Notes under the pieces: generated by a model | What the model was told of the DNA's origin: nothing | Database searches by the model: none | Seen by the model: the letters and a program-made list of their open reading frames with translations, nothing else | Shown: positions 1-6,655 of the stretch, in pieces | Position numbering within the stretch: the first letter of the stretch is position 1 | Layout: each line of letters begins with the position of its first letter | Assembly (NCBI GenBank): GCA_015163845.1 | Contig: JAAOII010000050.1 | Location: 1-8,606 of the forward strand | DNA: 8,606 nucleotides | Direction of reading: 5' to 3' | Source: Candidatus Portiera sp. | GTDB lineage: Bacteria; Pseudomonadota; Gammaproteobacteria; CBDBNL01; JAAOII01 | Made by a program: the position numbers and the translations under genes

Positions 1-561
1 CATTTCGCTTGCTAATATTTTAGTGAAGCCCTCTAGAGCATGACTGGCGACTCCGTTAGCTATATTATTGCCATGAATAATCTGCTCTTCATCAAGGAGT
101 GAAAAGACAATGTTGGGATTTTTAGAACTCAGCAAGAAAGGTAAAAGATTCTTGACCAATATAAAGATACCATCCAGGTTAAGTTGCATAGTGTTCTTCC
201 ATAAAGGGGTAGGGAATGACAGGGTGTTGCTAGGCACACCTTCATAAGATCCAAGAGATATAAAGCCATCAATACTTTTGATATCATTGGCAATTAGGTT
301 CTGACCAATATTTTGATAGGGCTTATCTCTATCATAGCTCAAGTCTAGAGGCATAGTTAATGCTGTTAAGCCATACTTCTTGTTAATTTGTATAGCTAAG
401 TCCTTTATTATTATATTTTCCTTATCCAGTAATATTAGATTCCCTCCTTCTGCCGCCAATGCCATGATAATTGACTCGGCATATAAAGATGCTGCTCCGC
501 TAACAACTATGTTTTTCCCATAGAGGAGAAGAGAAGAGTTAGTTAGTTTCTTGACTGCCAC
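1..561 (-). CDS. SDR-like protein with degenerate active site (3' end outside window)
   Basis: The 187 visible codons follow the layout of the short-chain dehydrogenase/reductase family, most like YciK-type oxidoreductases: a first beta strand (KNIVVSGAA, 16-24), an ILLD strand end (43-46), LDL (72-74), DGFI (98-101), MQLNLDGIF (125-133), LLPFLL (139-144), IVFS (151-154) and an ASHALEGF helix (172-179). The catalytic features are mostly gone. The Gly-rich cofactor loop TGxxxGxG reads SGAASLYA (21-28), the NAG motif reads roughly SLGS (102-105), the catalytic Ser position is not obvious, and YxxxK reads G170xxxH174. Only the helix alpha-4 Asn (N128) is clearly kept. The start is a GTG at 561, the first usable start after an in-frame TAG 12 bases upstream; no strong ribosome binding site is visible. 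It follows hisG by 25 bp as the last visible operon gene. It may be a non-catalytic or diverged SDR rather than a pseudogene, since the frame stays open. Function is not assignable. Confidence 0.72.
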   Translation of the reverse strand, partial: MAVKKLTNSSLLLYGKNIVVSGAASLYAESIIMALAAEGGNLILLDKENIIIKDLAIQINKKYGLTALTMPLDLSYDRDKPYQNIGQNLIANDIKSIDGFISLGSYEGVPSNTLSFPTPLWKNTMQLNLDGIFILVKNLLPFLLSSKNPNIVFSLLDEEQIIHGNNIANGVASHALEGFTKILASEM

Positions 562-564
562 TAT

Positions 565-590
565 ATATGCCTATTAGATATGCCTATTAG
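565..590. repeat. 13-bp perfect tandem duplication across the hisG stop
   Basis: Two exact head-to-tail copies of ATATGCCTATTAG (plus strand) lie at 565-577 and 578-590. The hisG stop codon is inside the right-hand copy, so the second copy duplicates the end of the gene into the hisG/SDR spacer. One copy would leave a spacer of about 12 bp. Confidence 0.9.
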
Positions 591-1204
591 GCCTCTAACT
601 TTTTGAGTAAAGGGGAGATGCTATCCCACTTACTTTTCATAACACCTTTATTAGCAATAATCCTAGTAGTAATATCTGCTATCTTATCCAGAGTAATCAA
701 GTTATTATCTTCCAGCGTTTTGCCAGTATCTACTATGTCAACTATCTGGTCAACAAAGCCAGCAGAAGCAGCTAACTCTACTGAACCATTAATCTTTATG
801 ATTTCTGCCTGCAGACCTTTTCCAGCATAATAATCAGCAGCCACTCTAGTATATTTTGTCGCTACGCGTAGCTTGTTACTAACAGAATAATTTGTTTTGA
901 TTTCTCTGCCGGCGACCATTAACCGACAACTGCCTAAATTAGCATCAGCATAATCATAGTAACTATTGCCATTATCACCATCCTCCAGAAGTATATCCGA
1001 ACCCACGAAAGCAATATCTGCCATATTATTTTTGACGTAAGTTAGAATATCTGAGTTTCTAATCATAAAAAGTGTAATATCATTTCCCAAATTATATGAG
1101 AGTTGTCGTTCTTTATGCTTATAATCTTGCATAATTCCCAGTTGAGTAAGTTTATCCAAACACAGTGGCATTAAGCGTCCTTTGGGGATTGCAATAATTG
1201 TCAT
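587..1204 (-). CDS. hisG: ATP phosphoribosyltransferase, short form
   Basis: This is the catalytic subunit of the first step of histidine biosynthesis, joining ATP and PRPP to give phosphoribosyl-ATP in the cytoplasm. At 205 residues it has the short form. It begins with IAIPKGRL (4-11) and contains MADIAFVGSD (61-70), LRVATKY (112-118), the family signature INGSVELAASAGFVDQIVDI (138-157) and the PRPP-binding loop DTGKT (159-163). It ends near residue 205 without the C-terminal ACT-like regulatory domain of the roughly 300-residue long form. Short-form HisG normally works with the HisRS-like regulatory subunit HisZ; no hisZ is in this window. The ATG at 1204 lies 18 bp after the murA stop with no clear Shine-Dalgarno sequence, so translation may be coupled to murA. 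The murA-hisG pairing is common in beta- and gammaproteobacteria. Confidence 0.96.
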   Translation of the reverse strand: MTIIAIPKGRLMPLCLDKLTQLGIMQDYKHKERQLSYNLGNDITLFMIRNSDILTYVKNNMADIAFVGSDILLEDGDNGNSYYDYADANLGSCRLMVAGREIKTNYSVSNKLRVATKYTRVAADYYAGKGLQAEIIKINGSVELAASAGFVDQIVDIVDTGKTLEDNNLITLDKIADITTRIIANKGVMKSKWDSISPLLKKLEA

Positions 1205-1222
1205 ACTAGTTGGAGTATTTTT

Positions 1223-2485
1223 CTAATCTATCTTTCTGACTATGTTAGCCCCGAGACGTTGCATTTTTTCCTCAATGAACTCATATCCACGATCTATGTG
1301 ATACACTCGGTTGATGTTGCTCGTCCCTTCAGCAACCAATGCCGAGATGATTAAGCTGGCAGAAGCACGCAAGTCAGAAGCGATTACTTCAGCACCAGAT
1401 AGTGACTTAACCCCTTTGATGAAAGCACAATTATTATCTATGGTTATATCAGCCCCCATTCTTTTCATTTCGTCAATATGCATAAATCTATTTTCAAAGA
1501 CCGTCTCTTGAACCTTACTATTGCCATCAGCAATGGAATTTATCGCCATGAATTGTGCTTGCATATCTGTAGGGAACTTGGGATAGGGTGCGGTCTTGAT
1601 ATTAACTGCTTTAGGTCTTTTACCCTTCATATCCAGTTCTATCCAGTCCTCTTTACATGTAATTTCTGCCCCAGCTAGTTTAAGCTTGCTGATAACATTT
1701 TTCAAGTATTTATGGTTAGTGTTTTTTATGCGAATGTGTCCTCTAGTAGCTGTAGCTGCCGCTAAAAAAGTTCCACTTTCAATACGGTCTGGCATTATGG
1801 TATGTTCTGCACCACCAAGCTTCTTGACTCCATCTACTTGAATTGTTTCTGTGCCTTGCCCTTGAATTTGTGCTCCCATTTTTATAAGGCAATTTGCTAA
1901 ATCCACTATCTCTGGTTCACAGGCAGCATTTTTTATAGTTGTTGTGCCTTTTGCCAAGGTGGCTGCCATGAGTATATTTTCAGTTCCAGTTACTGTCTTA
2001 TTATCAAATGATACCGTGGCACCCTTAAGACCCTTTGGAGCACTACAGTGAATATATCCTTCCTTTATGAAGCACTTGGCACCCATTGCCTCCAATCCGC
2101 TCAAATGCATATCTATGGGGCGGCTACCAATTAAGCAACCACCTGGTAAGGATACTATTGCTTTGCCAAATCTTGCTAAGCAAGGGGCGATTACCATTAT
2201 AGATGCCCGCATAGTCCTTACAATGTCGTAAGGTGCTGTCCAACTTGTGACATTGTCAGCTTGGGTTGTCAAGCTTATATTCTCATGCATTGTTATATCA
2301 ACATTAAGTTCTCTCAGAAGTGTGATCATTGAGGACACATCATTTAAGTGGGGAATATTATGTAATACTAATTTCTGATCGGTAAGCAGTGAGCTAATTA
2401 ATATAGGTAAGGAAGAATTCTTCGCTCCTGATATTGTAACTTCTCCTTCTAATTTCTTCCCGCCAGTAACTTCAAGTTTTTGCAT
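1223..2485 (-). CDS. murA: UDP-N-acetylglucosamine 1-carboxyvinyltransferase (MurA)
   Basis: MurA transfers enolpyruvate from PEP to UDP-GlcNAc, the first committed step of peptidoglycan precursor synthesis in the cytoplasm. The 420-residue length matches the family (419 in E. coli). The substrate-binding Lys/Asn pair is in ISGAKNSSLP (K22, N23). The catalytic loop LPGGCLIGSRPID carries Cys117, equivalent to E. coli Cys115, the target of fosfomycin; a Cys rather than Asp here predicts fosfomycin sensitivity. The general base region FPTDMQAQF has D307 (E. coli D305), and the C-terminal HIDRGYE has R399 (E. coli R397). All key residues appear intact. The gene lies 39 bp after ibaG and 18 bp before hisG. 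The ATG at 2485 has no strong ribosome binding site upstream, but the start matches the family N-terminus (MQKLEVTGG). Confidence 0.98.
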   Translation of the reverse strand: MQKLEVTGGKKLEGEVTISGAKNSSLPILISSLLTDQKLVLHNIPHLNDVSSMITLLRELNVDITMHENISLTTQADNVTSWTAPYDIVRTMRASIMVIAPCLARFGKAIVSLPGGCLIGSRPIDMHLSGLEAMGAKCFIKEGYIHCSAPKGLKGATVSFDNKTVTGTENILMAATLAKGTTTIKNAACEPEIVDLANCLIKMGAQIQGQGTETIQVDGVKKLGGAEHTIMPDRIESGTFLAAATATRGHIRIKNTNHKYLKNVISKLKLAGAEITCKEDWIELDMKGKRPKAVNIKTAPYPKFPTDMQAQFMAINSIADGNSKVQETVFENRFMHIDEMKRMGADITIDNNCAFIKGVKSLSGAEVIASDLRASASLIISALVAEGTSNINRVYHIDRGYEFIEEKMQRLGANIVRKID

Positions 2486-2524
2486 TTGTGTTTTGTAGTA
2501 TGTATTATGTAATTATATAGACAA

Positions 2525-2782
2525 TTAGTCATTCTGTATTCGAATTTTTGCGGCATCCTGTTCCTCTGGGGTACTAGCTTTTACGGTAACCGCATGTATC
2601 CTACCTGTTGTTATATGTGGGGTAAGAGGGGCATATATTTTTTGCTGTCTAACAACTTCAGTCATCCCCTTAAACTCTTCGCCTATAACTAAAACTCTAA
2701 ATTGCCCTTGGTTTTCTGTAACTTCTATTCTACAAGAAGGGAACGCATCTTGGAGTAAGTTCTTGATGTCTTCAGAGTTCAT
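2525..2782 (-). CDS. ibaG: BolA-family protein IbaG
   Basis: This small 85-residue cytoplasmic protein belongs to the BolA/IbaG family. Family members pair with monothiol glutaredoxins to bind or transfer [2Fe-2S] clusters, and BolA-like proteins are linked to acid stress and envelope control. The sequence shows the class II KH-like fold pattern: an initial helix (DIKNLLQDAF), strand FRVLVIG (28-34), EEFKGMTEVVRQQKIY (35-50), then GRIHAVTVKASTPEE (60-74). His63 in RIHAV is the conserved metal-cluster ligand of the family. The position between mlaB and murA is the classic one for ibaG (yrbA), which supports the call over BolA itself. It is 49 bp after mlaB and 39 bp before murA. Confidence 0.93.
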   Translation of the reverse strand: MNSEDIKNLLQDAFPSCRIEVTENQGQFRVLVIGEEFKGMTEVVRQQKIYAPLTPHITTGRIHAVTVKASTPEEQDAAKIRIQND

Positions 2783-2831
2783 ATCTATAGTTTGTTTTTA
2801 TGTTGTTTGGCTTTATATTGTTTATTTGGGA

Positions 2832-3134
2832 TTAGCGAACTTTAATGACACTAGCCAGATTATATATATCAAGCAGATCATTGAGTTCTTTGGAGAAATT
2901 AATAAGGATAACTTGGCGGTTAAGCAGCTTAGCATATCTTAAGCAACAAAGGATGAATGCTATACAAATGCTATTGTTTTTAGTTATACCGCTGAAGGAC
3001 ATCTCAATTTTTTTATTAGCATCAGAGTTGGCAATAAGTTGTTTGACTTTAACGAGTGCTTGGTCCAGATTATCCGCAACCAAAGCACCAGCAAGCTCAA
3101 CCTTGTTATTATTTTGTTTTATGCTTATATCCAT
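2832..3134 (-). CDS. mlaB: MlaB, STAS-domain subunit of the Mla ABC transporter
   Basis: A 100-residue single STAS domain. In the MlaFEDB complex MlaB is a cytoplasmic subunit that binds the ATPase MlaF and stabilises it. The visible STAS pattern is a first strand pair (ISIKQNNNKVELAGALV, 3-19), an IEMSFSGI strand (43-50), the anion-binding/partner loop region KNNSICIAF (52-60), a helix FILCCLRYAKLLNR (60-73), strand QVILINF (74-80) and a final helix DLLDIYNLASVI (86-97). The E. coli DTGG-type loop is here NNSI, so Asp is replaced by Asn and Thr by Ser, which are conservative changes. Sequence similarity alone is modest; the call relies on the STAS pattern plus the position directly after mlaC and before ibaG. 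It starts 24 bp after mlaC. Confidence 0.88.
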   Translation of the reverse strand: MDISIKQNNNKVELAGALVADNLDQALVKVKQLIANSDANKKIEMSFSGITKNNSICIAFILCCLRYAKLLNRQVILINFSKELNDLLDIYNLASVIKVR

Positions 3135-3158
3135 AATATACTTATATAGGGTTTAAGA

Positions 3159-3917
3159 TTATTCGTCCACTTTAGAGGTTGCCCATACTTGCGTAACTTT
3201 ATCATAGTCCCCGCCATATTCACTGAATAATCTTTGGAATTGATTACGAAAACTTAAGGCAAGGTTGATACCTTCGACAGAAATATTCTCTACTAACCAA
3301 GTATCTTTTGATTCCTTGAAATATAGATAATAGACCACATCATATTTTTCATTAGCTCCCACTATGAGCCAAGTGGCTACAACAGCAGTATTTTTCTTTT
3401 TCCCAGTTATCCTGCTTTCGCGTATCTCAACAGCTAACAGCTTAGCGACTTGCTGAGAATCTAACTCTATAAGAGGGTTTGTATAGGTATTGATTAAGCT
3501 TTTTTTAATGGATTCCGTAAAAGCAAGGAATTGTTTAGTGCTGGCTTTTTTATAGTTCTTAGCCATTGTTCTATAGGCGATGCGTCTAAAGTCAATAGCC
3601 GGGGATAGGTGGGTATCTACAATTCTCTTAATTTGTTCTTTACCTTTTGTTGGGTCATTGGAGATCTTCTCTTCCTTGAGCGCACCAATAAAATTATCAG
3701 CAACCTTACTAATCAAAACTTCAGGAGTATCTGCTGCTAGGACTACAGAAGGAGCAGTGAAGACGCTCATAACTACCAGCATACTGGCGAAGCATATAAA
3801 GGATAAAGGCGTAGATGCGACTGGCCCCATCGTTGGCTTAGGTTTCTTTATGGCTATCGGCATAGATATTGCCATAGATATCGGCATAGATATTGGCATA
3901 GATGCGGCTGGTCTCAT
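3159..3917 (-). CDS. mlaC: MlaC, periplasmic phospholipid-binding shuttle, with unusual N-terminal extension
   Basis: MlaC carries phospholipids through the periplasm between MlaFEDB and the outer-membrane MlaA complex. The mature part from about residue 62 fits the MlaC/Ttg2D family: VLISKVADNFIGAL (67-80), HLSPAIDFRRIAYRTM, then AVVATWLIV and VYYLYFKESKDTWLVENISV strands and a final helix INLALSFRNQFQRL. The protein is 252 residues, longer than typical (about 210), because roughly 30 residues precede an otherwise normal signal peptide. These include four copies of a SMPI-like tetrapeptide (about 6-21) and then a Lys-rich stretch, AIKKPKPTM. The hydrophobic core is about 36-60 and likely cleavage is after VLA (residue 61). 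The ATG at 3917 overlaps the mlaD TAA by one base and has a strong AGGTAAGGA ribosome binding site; the internal ATG at codon 30 has none. The long start is therefore favoured. Confidence 0.93.
   Translation of the reverse strand: MRPAASMPISMPISMAISMPIAIKKPKPTMGPVASTPLSFICFASMLVVMSVFTAPSVVLAADTPEVLISKVADNFIGALKEEKISNDPTKGKEQIKRIVDTHLSPAIDFRRIAYRTMAKNYKKASTKQFLAFTESIKKSLINTYTNPLIELDSQQVAKLLAVEIRESRITGKKKNTAVVATWLIVGANEKYDVVYYLYFKESKDTWLVENISVEGINLALSFRNQFQRLFSEYGGDYDKVTQVWATSKVDE
3859..3906. repeat. 12-bp minisatellite (4 copies) inside the 5' end of mlaC
   Basis: Four head-to-tail 12-bp units on the plus strand: GGCATAGATATT, GCCATAGATATC, GGCATAGATATT and GGCATAGATGCG. On the coding (minus) strand they give a repeated SMPI tetrapeptide with small variations (SMPI, SMPI, SMAI, SMPI). 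Because the unit is a multiple of three, copy-number change would lengthen or shorten the MlaC N-terminus without a frameshift. Confidence 0.92.
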
Positions 3918-4387
3918 TATTCGTCCTTACCTCTTTCAAACAAAAATCGACTGATCAAATTCTCCAAGATTAATGCTGACTGAGTAAAAGTTATTTCATC
4001 ACCGTCCCCTAATATTTCCTCATCTGCTCCAGAGACCAATTCAAGATATTGCTCGCCCAATATGCCAGAGGTCTGAATGGCGGCAGATGTATCAGTTGTG
4101 AGAAAGTTTATATTGCTGTTGACATTAAGTTTGACCACTGCTTGCTGGCTATCTCTATCAATATCAATGGAAGAAACACTGCCTATTCTAACCCCTGCCA
4201 TGGTAACTTTTGCTCTAGGTCTAAGCCCGCCTATGTTGTCAAAAGCTGCATACAGATGGTAACTAGCGGACTTACCATAATCAGATACCGCAAGTCCACT
4301 TGTGCGCAATGCAAGGAAAGTGAAAGCCACTAACCCCAGTATGACAAACATCCCCACTAAAACTTCTATTTTATAATTTCTATCCAT
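3917..4387 (-). CDS. mlaD: MlaD, MCE-domain substrate-binding subunit
   Basis: MlaD is anchored in the inner membrane and forms a hexameric ring of MCE domains in the periplasm, through which phospholipids pass between MlaE and MlaC. The 156-residue protein has one N-terminal membrane segment (about 8-28, VLVGMFVILGLVAFTFLAL). An MCE domain follows (about 42-118), with the characteristic YAAFDNIGGLRPRAKVTMAG (47-66), VRIGSVSSI and TSGILGEQYLELVSG (105-119). A short C-terminal helical tail (SALILENLISRFLFERG) fits the hydrophobic tail that lines the pore in this family. Length is close to the usual 150-185. It starts 16 bp after mlaE, a gap made almost wholly by a 15-bp duplication, and its stop overlaps the mlaC start (TAATG). 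There is no strong ribosome binding site; coupled translation is likely. Confidence 0.96.
   Translation of the reverse strand: MDRNYKIEVLVGMFVILGLVAFTFLALRTSGLAVSDYGKSASYHLYAAFDNIGGLRPRAKVTMAGVRIGSVSSIDIDRDSQQAVVKLNVNSNINFLTTDTSAAIQTSGILGEQYLELVSGADEEILGDGDEITFTQSALILENLISRFLFERGKDE
3924..3932 (-). promoter_or_regulatory. Ribosome binding site for mlaC
   Basis: AGGTAAGGA on the minus strand lies six bases ahead of the mlaC ATG at 3917 and inside the end of mlaD. It is the clearest Shine-Dalgarno sequence in the mla part of the operon and decides for the long, repeat-containing MlaC start over the internal ATG at codon 30. Confidence 0.8.
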
Positions 4388-4417
4388 ATCAAATATTACT
4401 AAATCAAATATTACTAA
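4388..4417. repeat. 15-bp perfect tandem duplication across the mlaE stop
   Basis: Two exact copies of ATCAAATATTACTAA (plus strand) lie at 4388-4402 and 4403-4417. On the coding strand the unit is TTTAGTAATATTTGA-like: the last codons of MlaE (FSNI plus stop) are copied once more into the mlaE-mlaD spacer. Removing one copy would leave a 1-bp spacer, the same as at the mlaF-mlaE junction. Confidence 0.92.
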
Positions 4418-5216
4418 ACAATAACGCTGTTAATAAAAAATCCAAGCCCAATATGCCTAAGGAAGAGTAGACCACTGTTTTAGTAGTGGAAATACCTATA
4501 CCCTCAGCCGTAGGTGTTGAATTATATCCTTGGAATATTGCTATCCAAGTGACTACGAAAGCAAACACTAATGACTTGATTATTCCATTAATTATATCAC
4601 TTTGTAAGGATACTACTTGTTGCATATTGCCCCAATAGGATCCTTCGTAAATTCCTAGCCATTCTATGGCGACAACTCCACCCATCCATATTCCCGTCAT
4701 ATTAAATACAATTGTCAAAACAGGCAAAGTCAGGAGTCCAGCCCACAGGCGTGGTGCTACTAAATATCTCACTGGATCTACTCCCATCATCTCCAAACTG
4801 GATATTTGTTCTGTTGTTTTCATCAGTGATATCTCCGCGGTTAGTGCTGAGCCAGAACGTCCAGCAAATAACAACCCGGCTAAAACAGGACCTAACTCAC
4901 GAAATAAAGATAAGGCAACCAACTGCCCAACTGCGGACTCAGCACTGAAATTACGCAGAATAGTATAACCCTGCAAAGCCAAGACCATCCCAACAAATGC
5001 GGCTGAGACAACTATAATCGGCAAAGATAGCACCCCTAACTTATAAATTTCCCGCAAGAATAAATTAACTCCCCTGGCACTACGCGGTAGGATTATGCAA
5101 GCATCCAGCACTAATATAGTTGCACGTCCCCAAGTTGCCAAATATGCCAGAGTGCCCGCCCCAAGACGTTGCAAAGGAGACAATAGGTATTTGTTTAGCT
5201 GGCTATCTTTCATCAT
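4404..5216 (-). CDS. mlaE: MlaE, permease of the Mla phospholipid transporter
   Basis: MlaE is the inner-membrane permease of MlaFEDB. The 270-residue length fits the family (260 in E. coli). The MlaE/Ttg2B family core is intact: an N-terminal amphipathic region and first membrane segment (about 20-43), LPIIVVSAAFVGMVLALQGY (65-84), the strongly conserved RELGPVLAGLLFAGRSGSA (106-124), the cytoplasmic coupling segment EQISSLEMMGVDPVRYLVAP (136-155), a membrane segment at about 157-185, and two more at about 211-228 and 249-268. The start codon at 5216 is followed at once by a second ATG, so the true start may be one codon later. It lies 1 bp after the mlaF stop with no clear ribosome binding site, consistent with coupled translation. 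Confidence 0.97.
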   Translation of the reverse strand: MMKDSQLNKYLLSPLQRLGAGTLAYLATWGRATILVLDACIILPRSARGVNLFLREIYKLGVLSLPIIVVSAAFVGMVLALQGYTILRNFSAESAVGQLVALSLFRELGPVLAGLLFAGRSGSALTAEISLMKTTEQISSLEMMGVDPVRYLVAPRLWAGLLTLPVLTIVFNMTGIWMGGVVAIEWLGIYEGSYWGNMQQVVSLQSDIINGIIKSLVFAFVVTWIAIFQGYNSTPTAEGIGISTTKTVVYSSLGILGLDFLLTALLFSNI

Positions 5217-5217
5217 T

Positions 5218-6015
5218 CTATAGGCCGAGGGCTTTTTTCAGTGGCGTGGCCTTGTAATGGAAAGTAACTGGACCTTCTTTTTCACCTCGCAAAAATTGTT
5301 GGACGAAAGGTGAAGCATTGGATTTCATACTAGCAGGATCTCCTTTGCCAATGGTTTTACCTTCTGCCAAAATATATACATAGTCAGAAATCTTAAGGGT
5401 CTCGGGTATATCATGAGACACCACCAAACTGGTAATCTTTAAACTATCATTGACAGTTTTAATCAACTCCATAAGAACTCCCTTGCTAATAGGATCCTGC
5501 CCAGTAAACGGCTCGTCATACATCATTAAGGAAGGGTCAATAGCTATGGAACGTGCCAGTGCAACGCGACGGCCCATCCCTCCAGAGAGTTCACTTGGCA
5601 TAAGATCTTGAGCACCACGTAAGCCCACACATTCAAGTTTCATTTGGACTATGTCATTGATCACTTCTGCTGGGAGACGATAATGCTCTTTGAGAGGGAA
5701 AGCAATATTTTCATAGACATTCATATCTGTAAAAAGAGCACCACTTTGAAATAAGAAACCCATAGTTTTACGAAACTCCAGCAATTCACGTCGCTTCAGT
5801 TTATTAATGTCAACACCATCCACTATAACTTGCCCGCTGTCTGGTTTAAGATACCCCGCAATGATTCGCAGCAGAGTTGTTTTGCCACAACCACTTGGTC
5901 CCATTATGCCGATGATATTTCCTTGAGGAATATCAAGATTTAATTTATCTAATATCTTCCTACCATCCCGTTTGAAAGTCAGGTTCCTTATGCGGATAAA
6001 ATCCATATTCTGCAA
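5218..6015 (-). CDS. mlaF: MlaF, ATPase of the Mla phospholipid transporter
   Basis: This ABC ATPase powers phospholipid movement by MlaFEDB on the cytoplasmic face. All nucleotide-binding motifs are intact: Walker A GPSGCGKTT (39-47), Q-loop Q90 in FLFQSGALF, signature LSGGM (143-147), Walker B LMMYDE (163-168) followed by PFTGQDP, and H-loop H201 in VVSHDI. The LSGGMGRRVALAR and GQDP forms are typical of MlaF/Ttg2A. The C-terminal tail FLRGEKEGPVTFHY (241-254) matches the family's extension, which in E. coli contacts the neighbouring MlaF and MlaB. The start is uncertain. The full frame begins with TTG at 6015, immediately after the hisB stop, with a GGGG run about 9 bases upstream; an ATG is available at 6006 (codon 4) without a good ribosome binding site. 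The difference is only three residues. It is 1 bp from mlaE. Confidence 0.97.
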   Translation of the reverse strand: MQNMDFIRIRNLTFKRDGRKILDKLNLDIPQGNIIGIMGPSGCGKTTLLRIIAGYLKPDSGQVIVDGVDINKLKRRELLEFRKTMGFLFQSGALFTDMNVYENIAFPLKEHYRLPAEVINDIVQMKLECVGLRGAQDLMPSELSGGMGRRVALARSIAIDPSLMMYDEPFTGQDPISKGVLMELIKTVNDSLKITSLVVSHDIPETLKISDYVYILAEGKTIGKGDPASMKSNASPFVQQFLRGEKEGPVTFHYKATPLKKALGL

Positions 6016-6633
6016 CTAAAGCACCCCTTTGGTGGAGGGCACTGATGTTTGGTTGGTTAGGTTAGTTGCCTGTCTGAGAGCCAATGCGAATGACTTGAAA
6101 ACACTTTCAACTTGGTGGTGACAATTAATACCACGTAGACAATCAATGTGCAGGGTCATAGAAGCACCATTAGTTACCCCCTGAAAAAACTCCCGCACCA
6201 GTTGCACATCAAAATCACCAATTTGTGCAGCAGTCCATTGGCTATGCAAAGCTAAGCATGGACGCCCAGATATGTCAATAACCGTGCGTGAGAGTGCTTC
6301 ATCCAATGGGGCATAGCAACTGGCGAACCGCACAATACCTTTCTTATCCCCAAGTGCTTTGTTTAGTGCCTGTCCAAAACAAATACCTATGTCCTCAACA
6401 GAGTGGTGATCGTCAATATGATTGTCACCCTTACACTGAACATCAAGTTTTATCTGTCCATGTTTAGCAATTTGCTCAAGCATATGATCCAAAAAGCTAA
6501 CTCCACTGGATATTTCACCTGCATTGAAGTTATCTAATTCCAGACCGACACTAATGCTTGTTTCATTGGTATCCCTCTGGACCTTGCCAGTGCGATTTAA
6601 CTTTTTATCTATTTGTTGATTTGATTCACCCAT
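6016..6633 (-). CDS. hisB: Imidazoleglycerol-phosphate dehydratase
   Basis: HisB dehydrates imidazole-glycerol phosphate to imidazole-acetol phosphate, the sixth step of histidine synthesis. The 205-residue protein is the monofunctional type; the N-terminal HAD-like histidinol-phosphatase domain found in enterobacterial HisB is absent. Visible features are FLDHMLEQIAKHG (47-59), the first metal-binding signature DDHHSVED (74-81), RPCLALHSQW (124-133), REFFQG (147-152) and the second metal-binding signature NCHHQVES (170-177), followed by FKSFALALRQA. It ends with PSTKGVL, the usual C-terminus of the family. The first 18 or so residues (rich in Lys, Asn and Gln) are a little longer than typical. 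The ATG at 6633 has an AAAGG ribosome binding site five bases upstream. It is the first gene of the operon, and its TAG stop abuts mlaF directly. Confidence 0.97.
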   Translation of the reverse strand: MGESNQQIDKKLNRTGKVQRDTNETSISVGLELDNFNAGEISSGVSFLDHMLEQIAKHGQIKLDVQCKGDNHIDDHHSVEDIGICFGQALNKALGDKKGIVRFASCYAPLDEALSRTVIDISGRPCLALHSQWTAAQIGDFDVQLVREFFQGVTNGASMTLHIDCLRGINCHHQVESVFKSFALALRQATNLTNQTSVPSTKGVL

Positions 6634-6638
6634 ATATG

Positions 6639-6643
6639 CCTTT
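6639..6643 (-). promoter_or_regulatory. Ribosome binding site for hisB
   Basis: AAAGG on the minus strand lies five bases before the hisB ATG (6633). It falls in the short leader between the predicted transcription start (about 6649) and the start codon. Confidence 0.6.
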
Positions 6644-6655
6644 ATGCTTTAACTA

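Noticed and set aside
1..561. hisD (histidinol dehydrogenase), as expected after hisG
   Set aside because: The translation has an SDR Rossmann layout (VVSGAA, LLD, MQLNLDGIF, LLPFLL) and none of the histidinol dehydrogenase motifs.
1311..1841. Overlapping plus-strand ORFs opposite murA
   Set aside because: They are antisense to an intact, fully motif-supported murA, have no recognisable features, and overlap each other in different frames.
2845..3156. 103-codon plus-strand ORF opposite mlaB
   Set aside because: It covers the same DNA as the STAS-domain gene, whose frame fits the mla operon. The plus-strand product shows only low-complexity hydrophobic and Ser-rich sequence.
3580..3954. 124-codon plus-strand ORF with a repeated GIDI motif
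   Set aside because: It is antisense to mlaC and mlaD, both clear family members. The periodic motif is the 12-bp repeat read from the other strand.
4049..4968. Plus-strand ORFs opposite mlaD and mlaE
   Set aside because: They are shadows of conserved genes, with no coherent domain and no ribosome binding sites.
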